A DNA stretch of 39,721 bases from an uncultured Lachnospiraceae bacterium (lineage in GTDB: Bacteria; Bacillota; Clostridia; Lachnospirales; Lachnospiraceae). Positions 1 to 7,278 of the stretch are shown here, one piece after another. The translations under genes and the position numbers were made by a program. The notes beneath the pieces are model-generated. The model saw only the letters and a program-made list of their open reading frames with translations, ran no database searches and was not told where the DNA came from. The first letter of the stretch is position 1, and every line of letters starts with the position of its first letter. Where the stretch lies: the NCBI GenBank assembly GCA_910579645.1, contig CAJTVK010000027.1, positions 1-39,721 on the forward strand, given 5' to 3'.

Positions 1-102
1 ATCCTGAATGAGCTGGTTGTTCCGCTTTAGTGTTTTTTTATCCTGCGTCTGCCAGTAGAGGTAGTCCTCCCAGGCATCGTCCGACTATATTTTTTCACTC
101 AT
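1..102 (-). pseudogene. Txe/YoeB-family toxin, nonsense-mutated and cut by the window edge
   Basis: On the minus strand an ATG at 102-100 opens a frame reading MSEKI, then TAG (87-85), then SDDAWEDYLYWQTQDKK and onward to the window edge. The part after the stop matches the N-terminus of Txe/YoeB ribosome-dependent mRNA interferases, which typically begin with a motif like LIWSDDAWEDYLYWQ. The stop sits exactly where the family has Trp, so a single TGG to TAG change explains it. The ATG overlaps the end of the antitoxin gene by 8 nt, as expected for a coupled toxin-antitoxin pair. The toxin would be inactive unless the stop is suppressed or is a sequencing error. The C-terminal catalytic part lies outside the window. 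Confidence 0.8.
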
Positions 103-364
103 CGTCCACCTCAATCAGTTCATGGGCGGTGCCTTTCCCGGCTCTCAGTTCCTGGACGGATTTCTTCACATAGGCCATGTTCGCCTCGGAGAAGAATGGG
201 TCGGTAGTCTGGGTAATCTCAAACGGGATGCGGTTTTCGCGTAAAACTGCTTTCACAAAAAGGTTAATCGCGGTAGAAGTATTCAGGCCGACATTGGAGC
301 AGAAGGTGTCAAAGCTGGCCTTGTCTTTTTCGTCTACCCTTGCGGTTAAGGTTGCCAGTGCCAT
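95..364 (-). CDS. RelB/DinJ-family antitoxin
   Basis: This 89-aa protein begins MALATLTARVDEKDKASFDTF, the typical start of RelB/DinJ antitoxins. The N-terminal beta strand and following helices form the ribbon-helix-helix DNA-binding part (about residues 1-45, including STAINLFVKAVLRE). The acidic C-terminal tail, ending EVDDE, would wrap the toxin. An AAGGAGAG ribosome site lies about 8 nt upstream of the ATG and a near-consensus promoter lies at 398-426. The stop overlaps the start of the Txe/YoeB-like toxin gene. By family knowledge it would neutralise the toxin and autorepress the operon. With the toxin broken, it may be an orphan antitoxin. Confidence 0.9.
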   Translation of the reverse strand: MALATLTARVDEKDKASFDTFCSNVGLNTSTAINLFVKAVLRENRIPFEITQTTDPFFSEANMAYVKKSVQELRAGKGTAHELIEVDDE

Positions 365-397
365 AGATATCTCTCCTTTCGTATTCGGTTTGTGATT

Positions 398-426
398 ATT
401 ATAGCACTATTGTATGCTGAAAGCAA
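398..426 (-). promoter_or_regulatory. Sigma-A-type promoter of the antitoxin gene
   Basis: Read on the minus strand, TTGCTT (426-421) and TATAAT (403-398) are separated by exactly 17 nt, about 34 nt before the antitoxin ATG. No clear palindrome overlaps it. The rest of the gap up to 714 holds no recognisable gene. It is AT-rich, with a run of six G at about 628-633, and I see no convincing promoter for the gene at 715. Confidence 0.75.
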
Positions 427-714
427 GCGTATGTATTACATATGGGATAAGATTTACATAAATTACCGGTTTCATGGGCTTATATGGAAATGAAAAAGAA
501 ACGGGCAGCCCGCATGAGTAAAAACTGTACGGTGAGAACTCATTTCTTCATAGAATGATTGTATCGGAAAGATGTGTTTTTATCAATAGAAAACTAAAAT
601 TTGATATTTTTGATAGTTTTGATTGAGGGGGGCAAACTTTTTCTGGTATTATTAAAGATAGGGAGAAGCAATAAATTTCTAAAGAATGTATAAGACTTTT
701 CAGGAGGAAAAAAG

Positions 715-1167
715 ATGCCGCAGATAAACAGCGAAATTCTCAAAGAATATTTAGCAACAGGTGGAAAAATAGCAGGAAATTTGGCTTTAAAATTTTATGG
801 AGATAGCATAAATGAAGCGGGAAATAAGGCTTTTGGAGATGCACTTGAAATAGGTATAACAAATACGATAGCGGCATTATATGAAGCAAATGTGGAAGAT
901 AATGATATCGTTAATCTATTAAATAAACATTGGGGAATAAGTAGAAATGAAGCTATAGACCGTCTTGTATTTGAAAAAAAGCAAGCACCACTTAGAGAGG
1001 TAAGAGAATATTTACAAATGCAGGGCTTATCGTCCCAAGAGATTCACCATTTTATGTTTTCTAAGAAGATAGCGCAAAGGCTGATGGAAAATCCGGAATT
1101 GAGAGAATTAAGACGGACTCCCGGCGAACTGATAAAAACTATAGAAAAGTTGGAGGATTCAAGATAG
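715..1167 (+). CDS. Hypothetical protein, 150 aa, AT-rich
   Basis: I do not recognise this protein. A strong AGGAGG (702-707) sits 7 nt upstream of the ATG, so the start is well supported. The protein is predicted soluble and mostly helical, with no signal peptide or membrane segment. The first 60 residues are rich in Ala, Gly and Asn (for example KIAGNLALKFYGDSINEAGNK). The second half is charged and may form amphipathic helices (REVREYLQMQGLSSQEIHHF, ending IKTIEKLEDSR). Base composition is clearly more AT-rich than the polymer genes downstream, and the neighbours are a broken toxin-antitoxin pair and a prophage fragment. It is probably accessory DNA gained by transfer. Confidence 0.7.
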   Translation: MPQINSEILKEYLATGGKIAGNLALKFYGDSINEAGNKAFGDALEIGITNTIAALYEANVEDNDIVNLLNKHWGISRNEAIDRLVFEKKQAPLREVREYLQMQGLSSQEIHHFMFSKKIAQRLMENPELRELRRTPGELIKTIEKLEDSR

Positions 1168-1295
1168 TTTTCTTTCAGTTTATGTTTTACATATTTTTGA
1201 GCAGTATCGGTTAGCAATAATCGGTGCTTTCTTTATGCCTGCGGCTCGGATTCGTCCGGGCTTTTTCATGCCGTTTTTGAGGGGAGGTGGTTTTG

Positions 1296-1500
1296 GTGGC
1301 GAACCGGATCAAGGGCATTACGGTGGAGATTGGCGGCGATACTACCAAGCTGCAGACCGCCTTGAAAGGGGTCAATTCGGAAATACGCAATACCCACCCA
1401 GCTGCGGGATGTGGAGAAGCTGCTGAAACTTGATCCCGGAAATACGGAGCTGCTGGCTCAGCGGCACCGGCTTTTGGGGCAAGCGGTATCAAATATTCTT
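1296..1500 (+). pseudogene. Phage tail tape measure protein, N-terminal remnant with a frameshift
   Basis: A GTG at 1296, preceded by GGGGAGGTGG (1281-1290), opens VANRIKGITVEIGGDTTKLQ and continues TALKGVNSEIRNT. This is the characteristic N-terminus of Siphoviridae-type tail tape measure proteins. Near 1395 the frame breaks. The expected continuation, QLRDVEKLLKLDPGNTELLA then QRHRLLGQAV, is found in a different frame from 1399 to about 1487, consistent with loss of 2 nt. After about 70 codons the similarity ends, whereas intact tape measure proteins run many hundreds of residues. No other phage structural gene is visible nearby, so this is a relic of a deleted prophage. Confidence 0.85.
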
Positions 1501-1588
1501 TTAGAACATTCCTATCGTTGCATATGCAGATTGTTTCCCGCTTTGCCAATATAAAGGCATTGTCAGAAAGGGCTAATACATTTCTTTC

Positions 1589-1639
1589 TTGACAATGTAC
1601 GTTTTAAACGTATATACTATATACGTTTAAAACGTACAT
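1589..1639 (+). promoter_or_regulatory. Strong promoter inside a 45-bp near-perfect palindrome (repressor operator)
   Basis: TTGACA (1589-1594) and TATACT (1613-1618) are separated by 18 nt. A perfect 22-bp inverted repeat lies on them: arm 1595-1616, centre base 1617, arm 1618-1639. Each arm holds a nearly symmetric core, ACGTTTTAAACGT in the spacer and ACGTTTAAAACGT just past the -10. This looks like two operator half-sets for a dimeric repressor, possibly TetR-type, that would block both polymerase binding and escape. The nearest clear downstream gene is tarI at 1875. No repressor gene is adjacent, so either the regulator is encoded elsewhere or its gene was lost when this junction formed. 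Confidence 0.7.
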
Positions 1640-1874
1640 ACAAACAATGAAGGTGTTAGTCTGCATATGGATTGATAAGCTGCTTTTCTCATTTGCAATC
1701 CGTTTTTTAGGGGCTTGGAAAACTGCGGTTGTGCCATCAATACATTTTCTGACTGACACAGCAATGAGCAATAAGGAAAGAAATCAACGGAAAGCAGAAA
1801 AAAAGGGGGATGATTTTTATGCAGAGAATCTTATCTCCGTATTCACATAGGCACATAAGGAAAAGGTGGTGTAC
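1640..1874 (+). other. Leader between the operator-promoter and tarI, with no recognisable gene
   Basis: This stretch holds a 67-codon open frame at 1647-1850 with no good ribosome site and no family resemblance. It also holds a 21-codon frame starting at 1819 after GGGGG that runs into tarI. Neither looks like a real gene. The start of either frame could be the stump of a gene that the promoter originally served, with the rest deleted and the tar genes joined on. That is inference from the absence of a recognisable product. Confidence 0.35.
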
Positions 1875-2588
1875 ATGGTCATAGCAGGGATAGTGGCAGG
1901 AGGGATAGGGGCGCGTATGGGGCAGAATATCCGGCCGAAACAGTTTATTGAGTTAAAGGGGAAACCTATTATTATCCATACAATTGAAAAGTTTATAGTC
2001 AGTCCTGACATTGATTATATCATTGTAGGCGCGCATCCGGATTGGCTTCATTTAATGACGGATCTGGCAGGGAGGTATTTCCCCGGCATAGATAAAATAT
2101 GCATCATACCGGGAGGGGAAAACCGGAACGGAACGATAAGGAACATTGCTGCCGCCGCAAGGGAAAGGTATCATGCGGAAGATGACGCAATATTAGTGAC
2201 ACATGATGCCGTCCGCCCATTCCTGAGTTTAAGGATGATTCATGATAATGTACAGGCAGCCAGAACGTACGGTGTCTGCGATACGGTGGCAGAGGCTACG
2301 GATACGATTGTCAGATCAGGGAATCAGGATTTTATAACGGATATTCCGGTCAGGAAAGAAATGTATCAGGGACAGACTCCGCAGTCTTTTCAAATCAGGC
2401 TGTTTGAAGAAGTGTATGAGGGAATGACGGAGGAAGAATTAAATATTGTGACGGATGCATGTAAGTTATTTTATCTGAGGGATTATAAAGTAAAGCTGGT
2501 CAGGGGGGACGTGACAAATTTCAAAATTACATACCCTTTCGACTTAAAAATGGCACAGCTTATGGTGGGGGATTTATCAAATGATTAA
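1875..2588 (+). CDS. tarI: Ribitol-5-phosphate cytidylyltransferase, TarI/IspD family
   Basis: By family, TarI joins CTP and ribitol 5-phosphate to make CDP-ribitol, the activated donor for ribitol-phosphate polymers. The 237-aa protein (from the ATG at 1875) shows the nucleotide-binding N-terminus MVIAGIVAGGIGARMG and PKQFIELKGKPIIIHTIEKF. It also has the family signatures GGENRNGTI, VTHDAVRPFL, IPVRKEMYQGQTPQSF and a C-terminal FKITYPFDLKMAQ. TPQSF and the VTHDAVRPF block fit TarI better than ordinary IspD. GTG codons at 1866 and 1869 are possible earlier starts; ATG 1875 aligns best with the family and has AAAGG 8 nt upstream. It overlaps tarJ by 8 nt, indicating one transcript. TarI versus IspD is decided mainly by the tarJ partner. 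Confidence 0.9.
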   Translation: MVIAGIVAGGIGARMGQNIRPKQFIELKGKPIIIHTIEKFIVSPDIDYIIVGAHPDWLHLMTDLAGRYFPGIDKICIIPGGENRNGTIRNIAAAARERYHAEDDAILVTHDAVRPFLSLRMIHDNVQAARTYGVCDTVAEATDTIVRSGNQDFITDIPVRKEMYQGQTPQSFQIRLFEEVYEGMTEEELNIVTDACKLFYLRDYKVKLVRGDVTNFKITYPFDLKMAQLMVGDLSND

Positions 2589-3606
2589 TGCATTATATCG
2601 GCTGACCGCGCCGCTTACGATAGAGACGTTCTATGAAAATATAGACTGCTTTTCGGGAAATCTTATTGTGAGGCCGCGGATGCTGTCTGTCTGTAAAGCG
2701 GATATCAGATATTATTTCGGGATGCGGAATGCAGACATATTGAAAGAAAGGCTTCCGATGGCATTGCTTCATGAGGCATGCGGAACCGTGGTATATGACG
2801 GAAGCGGAAATTTTCAGGTGGGGGACAAAGTGATTCTGCTGCCGAATATACCGGGAAAGAACTTAAAATATGAGGAAAATTACCGAAGGGATTCTTTGTT
2901 CCGTTCCAGCAGGGCAGACGGGTTTATGCAGGAACTGGTAAGCATCCCCCGGTCGCAGGTGGTGAAGTATGAGAAGATGGATTATGAGATTGCGGCTTTT
3001 GCGGAGTCCGTGAGCGTGGCGGTCCATGCCGTGGAATCTTACCTGAAGAAAACGGCAGGCAATAGGGACGGCAGAAGGAAAATAGGAGTATGGGGAAGTG
3101 GTGCGATGGGATATATGGTTTGCTGTATATTGAAATACCGTCTTCCCTCGGCAGAGATTACCGTCATAGGAAGGAGCAAGGCAAAACTGGACATGTTTTC
3201 TTTCGTGAATCAGGTGTTCCCGGAAAATGAACTGCCGAAGGATATGGAATTCGATGACTGCTTTGAGTGCGTCGGCGGCGTATCCTCCGGAGCGGCCATC
3301 CGCCAGATGATTGCCCATATTCGGCCGGAAGGGATAATGCTGCTGTTAGGGGTAAGTGAAGAGCCTGTTCCGGTAAATACAAGGATGGTTCTGGAAAAGG
3401 GGCTGACTTTGCTGGGCAGAAGCCGGTCAGGGAGAAAGGATTTTCTGGAAGCGGCGGAAATCCTAGACGGCGATGAGGTTTTGAGAATGAGGATGAAAAG
3501 CCTGATATCGGATGTGGTGAACGTATACGGGGTAAATGATATCCACAGGGCATTTAACGAATCCAAGACTGCGGATTATAAAGTAGTGTTGGACTGGCAG
3601 GTGTAG
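2581..3606 (+). CDS. tarJ: Ribulose-5-phosphate reductase, TarJ-type zinc alcohol dehydrogenase
   Basis: TarJ reduces ribulose 5-phosphate to ribitol 5-phosphate with NADPH and works in a complex with TarI. The 341-aa sequence carries the TarJ hallmarks SVCKADIRYYFGMRN (a catalytic-zinc Cys region), LLHEACGTVVYD, FRSSRADGFMQELV and AFAESVSVAVHAVESY. It also has a Rossmann segment with IGVWGSGAMGYMVCCIL (about residues 162-178), then FDDCFECVGG and LLGVSEEPVPVNTRMVLEKG. Length matches the family. The ATG lies 8 nt inside the end of tarI, so the two are translationally coupled. Together they supply CDP-ribitol to the polymerase-like enzymes downstream. No tarA, tarB or ABC exporter is present in the window. 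Confidence 0.9.
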   Translation: MINALYRLTAPLTIETFYENIDCFSGNLIVRPRMLSVCKADIRYYFGMRNADILKERLPMALLHEACGTVVYDGSGNFQVGDKVILLPNIPGKNLKYEENYRRDSLFRSSRADGFMQELVSIPRSQVVKYEKMDYEIAAFAESVSVAVHAVESYLKKTAGNRDGRRKIGVWGSGAMGYMVCCILKYRLPSAEITVIGRSKAKLDMFSFVNQVFPENELPKDMEFDDCFECVGGVSSGAAIRQMIAHIRPEGIMLLLGVSEEPVPVNTRMVLEKGLTLLGRSRSGRKDFLEAAEILDGDEVLRMRMKSLISDVVNVYGVNDIHRAFNESKTADYKVVLDWQV

Positions 3607-3643
3607 CGTATGAAAGCGGTGTCGGAAAAAGGAGGGCGGCAGA

Positions 3644-4636
3644 ATGTCAAGTTTAATCAGCGTAATTATAAAAGCCGGCAGAGAGGATGAGAAATATCTG
3701 ACCAGATGCATAAACAGCATCCGGAGACAGGTATACAAAAATAAAGAGTGGGTCATATGGGCAGAGGATAAGGCGGCAAGGTGTGAGGATCAGGATATGA
3801 CAATCCTCAGTACGGATGAAATAACGGAGTATCTGACAGAAACGGAAGCGGAATGGATTTTTTTCTGCCGTTCGGATTTCGTGATGGCGCCGGATGTGTT
3901 AAAAGAATTGGCCGGTCACGGAGAAAAAGGAAACTGTCTGCCGGCAGCAAAATATATGGTGAAATGGGAGGACGATTTTTTTGAGGAAGAGAATGCTTTT
4001 TCTCTGGTATCTCCATATGGGAAGCTGTTCCGCAGAGACTGCATTTTAAGAATGTCCGGGACGGAAGGAAGGGGCGGCTGTGCATTGACCGCCTTGAGGT
4101 ATCTGGAGGATTGCGGGGCGGAACTGGAGTTTGCGGACTCCTTTATTTATAAGCCGGCTGAGGAATTGGGATACTTGGCGGAAGAGGAAATCGCGGAGAT
4201 ATCCACGGAATTAGCGGTCAAATATAGGCATTTTCCGGATGTGAATATAGGATTTGCGGAAGGCTGCCTTTCAAAACTGTGGCAGGAAGCAGTCGGACAG
4301 CGTAATCAGGGATATTTTCTTATCGTCCGGCAATATATAGAGGATGTGGCGGCAGATGAAAAATTACTGCCTTTTATTTTGGAGGCAGTGTCCATCAGTG
4401 AGGAACAGTATCGTTATATGAAGGACTGTACTTGGGAAGAGTTTATTTTTTATCAGGAAAGAGCGGACAGACGGGAGCGGGATAGGGAGGACTGCAGGGA
4501 ACTGCTGGGCATCGAAGGAGTTGATTTGGCACAGAGTGCGGTGGATTTATATCGGGACGGCAGGCTTGGGCTGAAAACCTTGCTGGCCTCACTGATGGGG
4601 TGGATAAAATATAAGACAAAAAGCGAGGTGCGGTAG
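3644..4636 (+). CDS. Degenerate GT2-like glycosyltransferase protein, 330 aa
   Basis: The N-terminus SLISVIIKAGREDEKYLTRCINSIRRQVYKNKEWVIW follows the GT-A opening of family 2 glycosyltransferases. The usual acidic motifs are eroded, however. Where neighbours have DGSTD, nothing comparable is seen, and the metal-binding DxD position reads FFCRSDF. The C-terminal half (about 190-330) is helical and charged, with no recognised domain. A GGAGGG ribosome site lies about 7 nt before the ATG. The gene sits 37 nt after tarJ and 2 nt before the next gene, so it belongs to the same operon. It may be an inactive partner or scaffold of the downstream fusions, or a divergent transferase. Function is not assigned. 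Confidence 0.75.
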   Translation: MSSLISVIIKAGREDEKYLTRCINSIRRQVYKNKEWVIWAEDKAARCEDQDMTILSTDEITEYLTETEAEWIFFCRSDFVMAPDVLKELAGHGEKGNCLPAAKYMVKWEDDFFEEENAFSLVSPYGKLFRRDCILRMSGTEGRGGCALTALRYLEDCGAELEFADSFIYKPAEELGYLAEEEIAEISTELAVKYRHFPDVNIGFAEGCLSKLWQEAVGQRNQGYFLIVRQYIEDVAADEKLLPFILEAVSISEEQYRYMKDCTWEEFIFYQERADRRERDREDCRELLGIEGVDLAQSAVDLYRDGRLGLKTLLASLMGWIKYKTKSEVR

Positions 4637-4638
4637 TT

Positions 4639-7257
4639 ATGCAAGGGTTTGAATACAGGGTGTCGGTAATCGTCCCTATTTATAATGTGGAGAAATATTT
4701 GGCGGGGTGTTTGGATTCATTGCTTCATCAGACAATGGATTATTCCGATATGGAAATTCTTCTGATTAATGACGGCTCTACGGATAATAGTTATCATATT
4801 GCAAAATCATATGCAGATATGTTTCCGGTTTTTAAATTATTTACGAAGAAAAACGAAGGACTCTCCGCCACACGGAATTATGGAATAAAGAATGCCAGAG
4901 GAAAGTATTTAATGTACATTGACTCGGATGATATGTTTGCGCCGGAGACGGTAAAGTCTGTCATAGACTTTTTTGACACGGTATATGATGAAGTGGACTT
5001 GGTAGCATATAAAGACCAAGGATACTGCAACGGGAAAAAGCAGCCTTTACATTTTCGGTATAAATATTTAAAAAACAGCGGGGTCTATGATTTAAATGAA
5101 TACCCGTATATAACGCAGACAAGGATTAGTATTGCAGTAAAAAATATTTTGGAAGATAATATATTGTTTTCGGTAGAGGATAAAGTAGGACATGAAGATC
5201 AGATATATTGCAATGCCATAGTTTCGGAAAAGATGAAAATAGGCTATTGCAATAAAGGGGAATATATGTATAACCGCTCTAATGAAACCTCCATTATGCA
5301 TGAACGGTTCTATCCTATCAATATTTTTGAAGGGACAATGAGGTATTATGAGAATTTATTTGATAAATATAGCGGGAAAGTGCCGGTATATTTTCAGGCA
5401 ATGTTAATGCATGATTTAAGCTGGAAGTTAAAGGAAAACATTCTGATGCCGCATCATTTAGAGGGGAAGGATTATGAGACTGCAGTGAAGCGGCTTTATC
5501 ATTTGACTGATTGCGTGGAAGACGGGATTATAATGACTTGTCCGTCTACCGACAATTATCATAGGCATTTTTTTATGAATTGGAAATCCGATAAGGATAA
5601 ATGCTGTGTCATTGCAGAACCGGACGCAATATCTGTCTATAAAGAGGATAAACAGCTGATTCGTCAGGAAAAGATTGAGATATGCCTGTATAAGCTGCAG
5701 GTTCAGAATGAAAATATCCATATGGTAGGATTTGCAAAATCCACTGTTTTCAGTTATGCGGAAAAACCGGATATATACGCGGTCATAAATACCGTGGACA
5801 ATGGCATTCAAAAAATAAAGCTTAAATTGGATTTATCCAGTGAAAGCTATTATCATACGAAAGAACTGACTAACCGTTTTTGGCAGTTTATATTGGAATA
5901 TCCGATAGAACAAATTGCTTCTTTTAAAATAGAAATAGATATGGAGGGATTTTTATATTCTACATATTATTGGTTTGCACCGAGCGCGCCCTATTCTGCA
6001 AAGCAGAAGAAGTATAGGGCAATTTATAAAAATGCCGTTATTGATTTTAACGAAAATGAATTTTTTGTATTGCATAGTTCAAAAGAAGAAATAAAAAATA
6101 TGAGAAAGGCCATAACGGATCAATATGTTGGGAGGAAAAGTATTTATGCAATAAGGCATACGGCAGATATCAAATGTGAGCAAAGGGTATGGCTTTATTA
6201 TGATTGTAACGGTGTGCGGGAAGACAACGGCTGGCATCAGTTTCAATATGATTTTGAGAAAAAGGACGGCATTTTAAGATATTTTGTCAATGCGGACAGA
6301 AATAATAAGTATGAGGAGAAGTATAAAGAAAGCATAGTGGACTTTGGCAGTTTAAGCCATAAAGTATTATACATCATTGCCGAAAAGATTATAACGGCGT
6401 ATGTGGAAACGGAAAACATTGTCCCGTTTAACAAAGAAGAGAGAGCATACATATCGGATATTGCACATGCACAGATTATATATTTGCAGCACGGCATTCT
6501 GCATGCTCATCTTCCATGGAAATATTCTCCGGGAAAAGTGGAAGCAGATAAGGTAGTGATATCCTCAGAGTTTGAGAAGAGAAATTTTGTCCGGATCTAT
6601 AAATTCAGGGAGCAGGATTTAATTCCTGTGGGAATGGGACGTTTTGATTTCTTAAGCCGGGAAAAACAGCCGGTAAGAAGAATTCTTTTCGCGCCGTCTT
6701 GGAGAAATTACTTAATGGGGTCAAAGAACGGGAATGAGTGGAACTATTTAGATGAAAAATTCCTGCGATCCGATTATTTTAAGAAATTTAATCAGTTTAT
6801 CAATGACTCCGGGCTGGAAGAGGTTTTAGAAAGAAACAGCATATATATGGATTTTAAGCTGCATCCTATTTTTAAGCCATATAGCAAGTATTTTGAAAAC
6901 AATAACAAATATGTATCCTTTTCCACGGAACAAAAAGATGATGATTATATTATGTATATTACGGACTTTTCTTCGTATGTGTTTAATTTCGGATATATGC
7001 AGCGGGCAATTTTGTATTTCGTGCCGGATTGGGAGCAGTTTGTTTCCGGCATGAATCAATACAGAGAATTGGATTTGCCGTTTGAAGAGGCATTTGGGCC
7101 GTTGGTCAGGGAAGTGGGCGCTGCGATTGAACAGATTGCTCTGTTTGCGGAACGGGGATTTAAGCCGGAGAAAAAGTACAAAGAACGGATGGAAAGTTTT
7201 TATCTTCCTATGGGGAATAGCAGGGATGGGCTTTATCATTACCTGACGGATTTATAG
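4639..7257 (+). CDS. Fused GT2 glycosyltransferase and TagF/TarL-type polyol-phosphate polymerase (copy 1)
   Basis: An 872-aa two-domain enzyme. Residues 1 to about 230 form a GT-A fold family 2 domain with RVSVIVPIYNVEKYL, INDGSTDNS (D45-D49), GLSATRNYG and the metal motif YIDSDD (D95-D98). A middle beta-rich linker is followed by a CDP-polyol phosphotransferase domain (about 480-872). That domain has QHGILHAHLPWKYSPGK (H618), DKVVISS, FAPSWRNYL, FKLHPIF (H742) and TDFSSYVFNF (from T775), the conserved set of TagF/TarF/TarL enzymes. Because tarIJ lies just upstream, ribitol phosphate is the likely building block, but glycerol phosphate cannot be excluded. The fusion would couple sugar addition to polyol-phosphate transfer in a repeating surface polymer. 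The enzyme is cytoplasmic and probably membrane-associated. Confidence 0.85.
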   Translation: MQGFEYRVSVIVPIYNVEKYLAGCLDSLLHQTMDYSDMEILLINDGSTDNSYHIAKSYADMFPVFKLFTKKNEGLSATRNYGIKNARGKYLMYIDSDDMFAPETVKSVIDFFDTVYDEVDLVAYKDQGYCNGKKQPLHFRYKYLKNSGVYDLNEYPYITQTRISIAVKNILEDNILFSVEDKVGHEDQIYCNAIVSEKMKIGYCNKGEYMYNRSNETSIMHERFYPINIFEGTMRYYENLFDKYSGKVPVYFQAMLMHDLSWKLKENILMPHHLEGKDYETAVKRLYHLTDCVEDGIIMTCPSTDNYHRHFFMNWKSDKDKCCVIAEPDAISVYKEDKQLIRQEKIEICLYKLQVQNENIHMVGFAKSTVFSYAEKPDIYAVINTVDNGIQKIKLKLDLSSESYYHTKELTNRFWQFILEYPIEQIASFKIEIDMEGFLYSTYYWFAPSAPYSAKQKKYRAIYKNAVIDFNENEFFVLHSSKEEIKNMRKAITDQYVGRKSIYAIRHTADIKCEQRVWLYYDCNGVREDNGWHQFQYDFEKKDGILRYFVNADRNNKYEEKYKESIVDFGSLSHKVLYIIAEKIITAYVETENIVPFNKEERAYISDIAHAQIIYLQHGILHAHLPWKYSPGKVEADKVVISSEFEKRNFVRIYKFREQDLIPVGMGRFDFLSREKQPVRRILFAPSWRNYLMGSKNGNEWNYLDEKFLRSDYFKKFNQFINDSGLEEVLERNSIYMDFKLHPIFKPYSKYFENNNKYVSFSTEQKDDDYIMYITDFSSYVFNFGYMQRAILYFVPDWEQFVSGMNQYRELDLPFEEAFGPLVREVGAAIEQIALFAERGFKPEKKYKERMESFYLPMGNSRDGLYHYLTDL

Positions 7258-7278
7258 AGAATGCAAGGGGTTTATATT

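Noticed and set aside
1211..1549. Minus-strand frame of 112 codons.
   Set aside because: It is antisense to the tape measure remnant and has no ribosome site.
1647..1850. 67-codon open frame downstream of the operator-promoter.
   Set aside because: No ribosome site, no recognisable domain, and composition like leader sequence.
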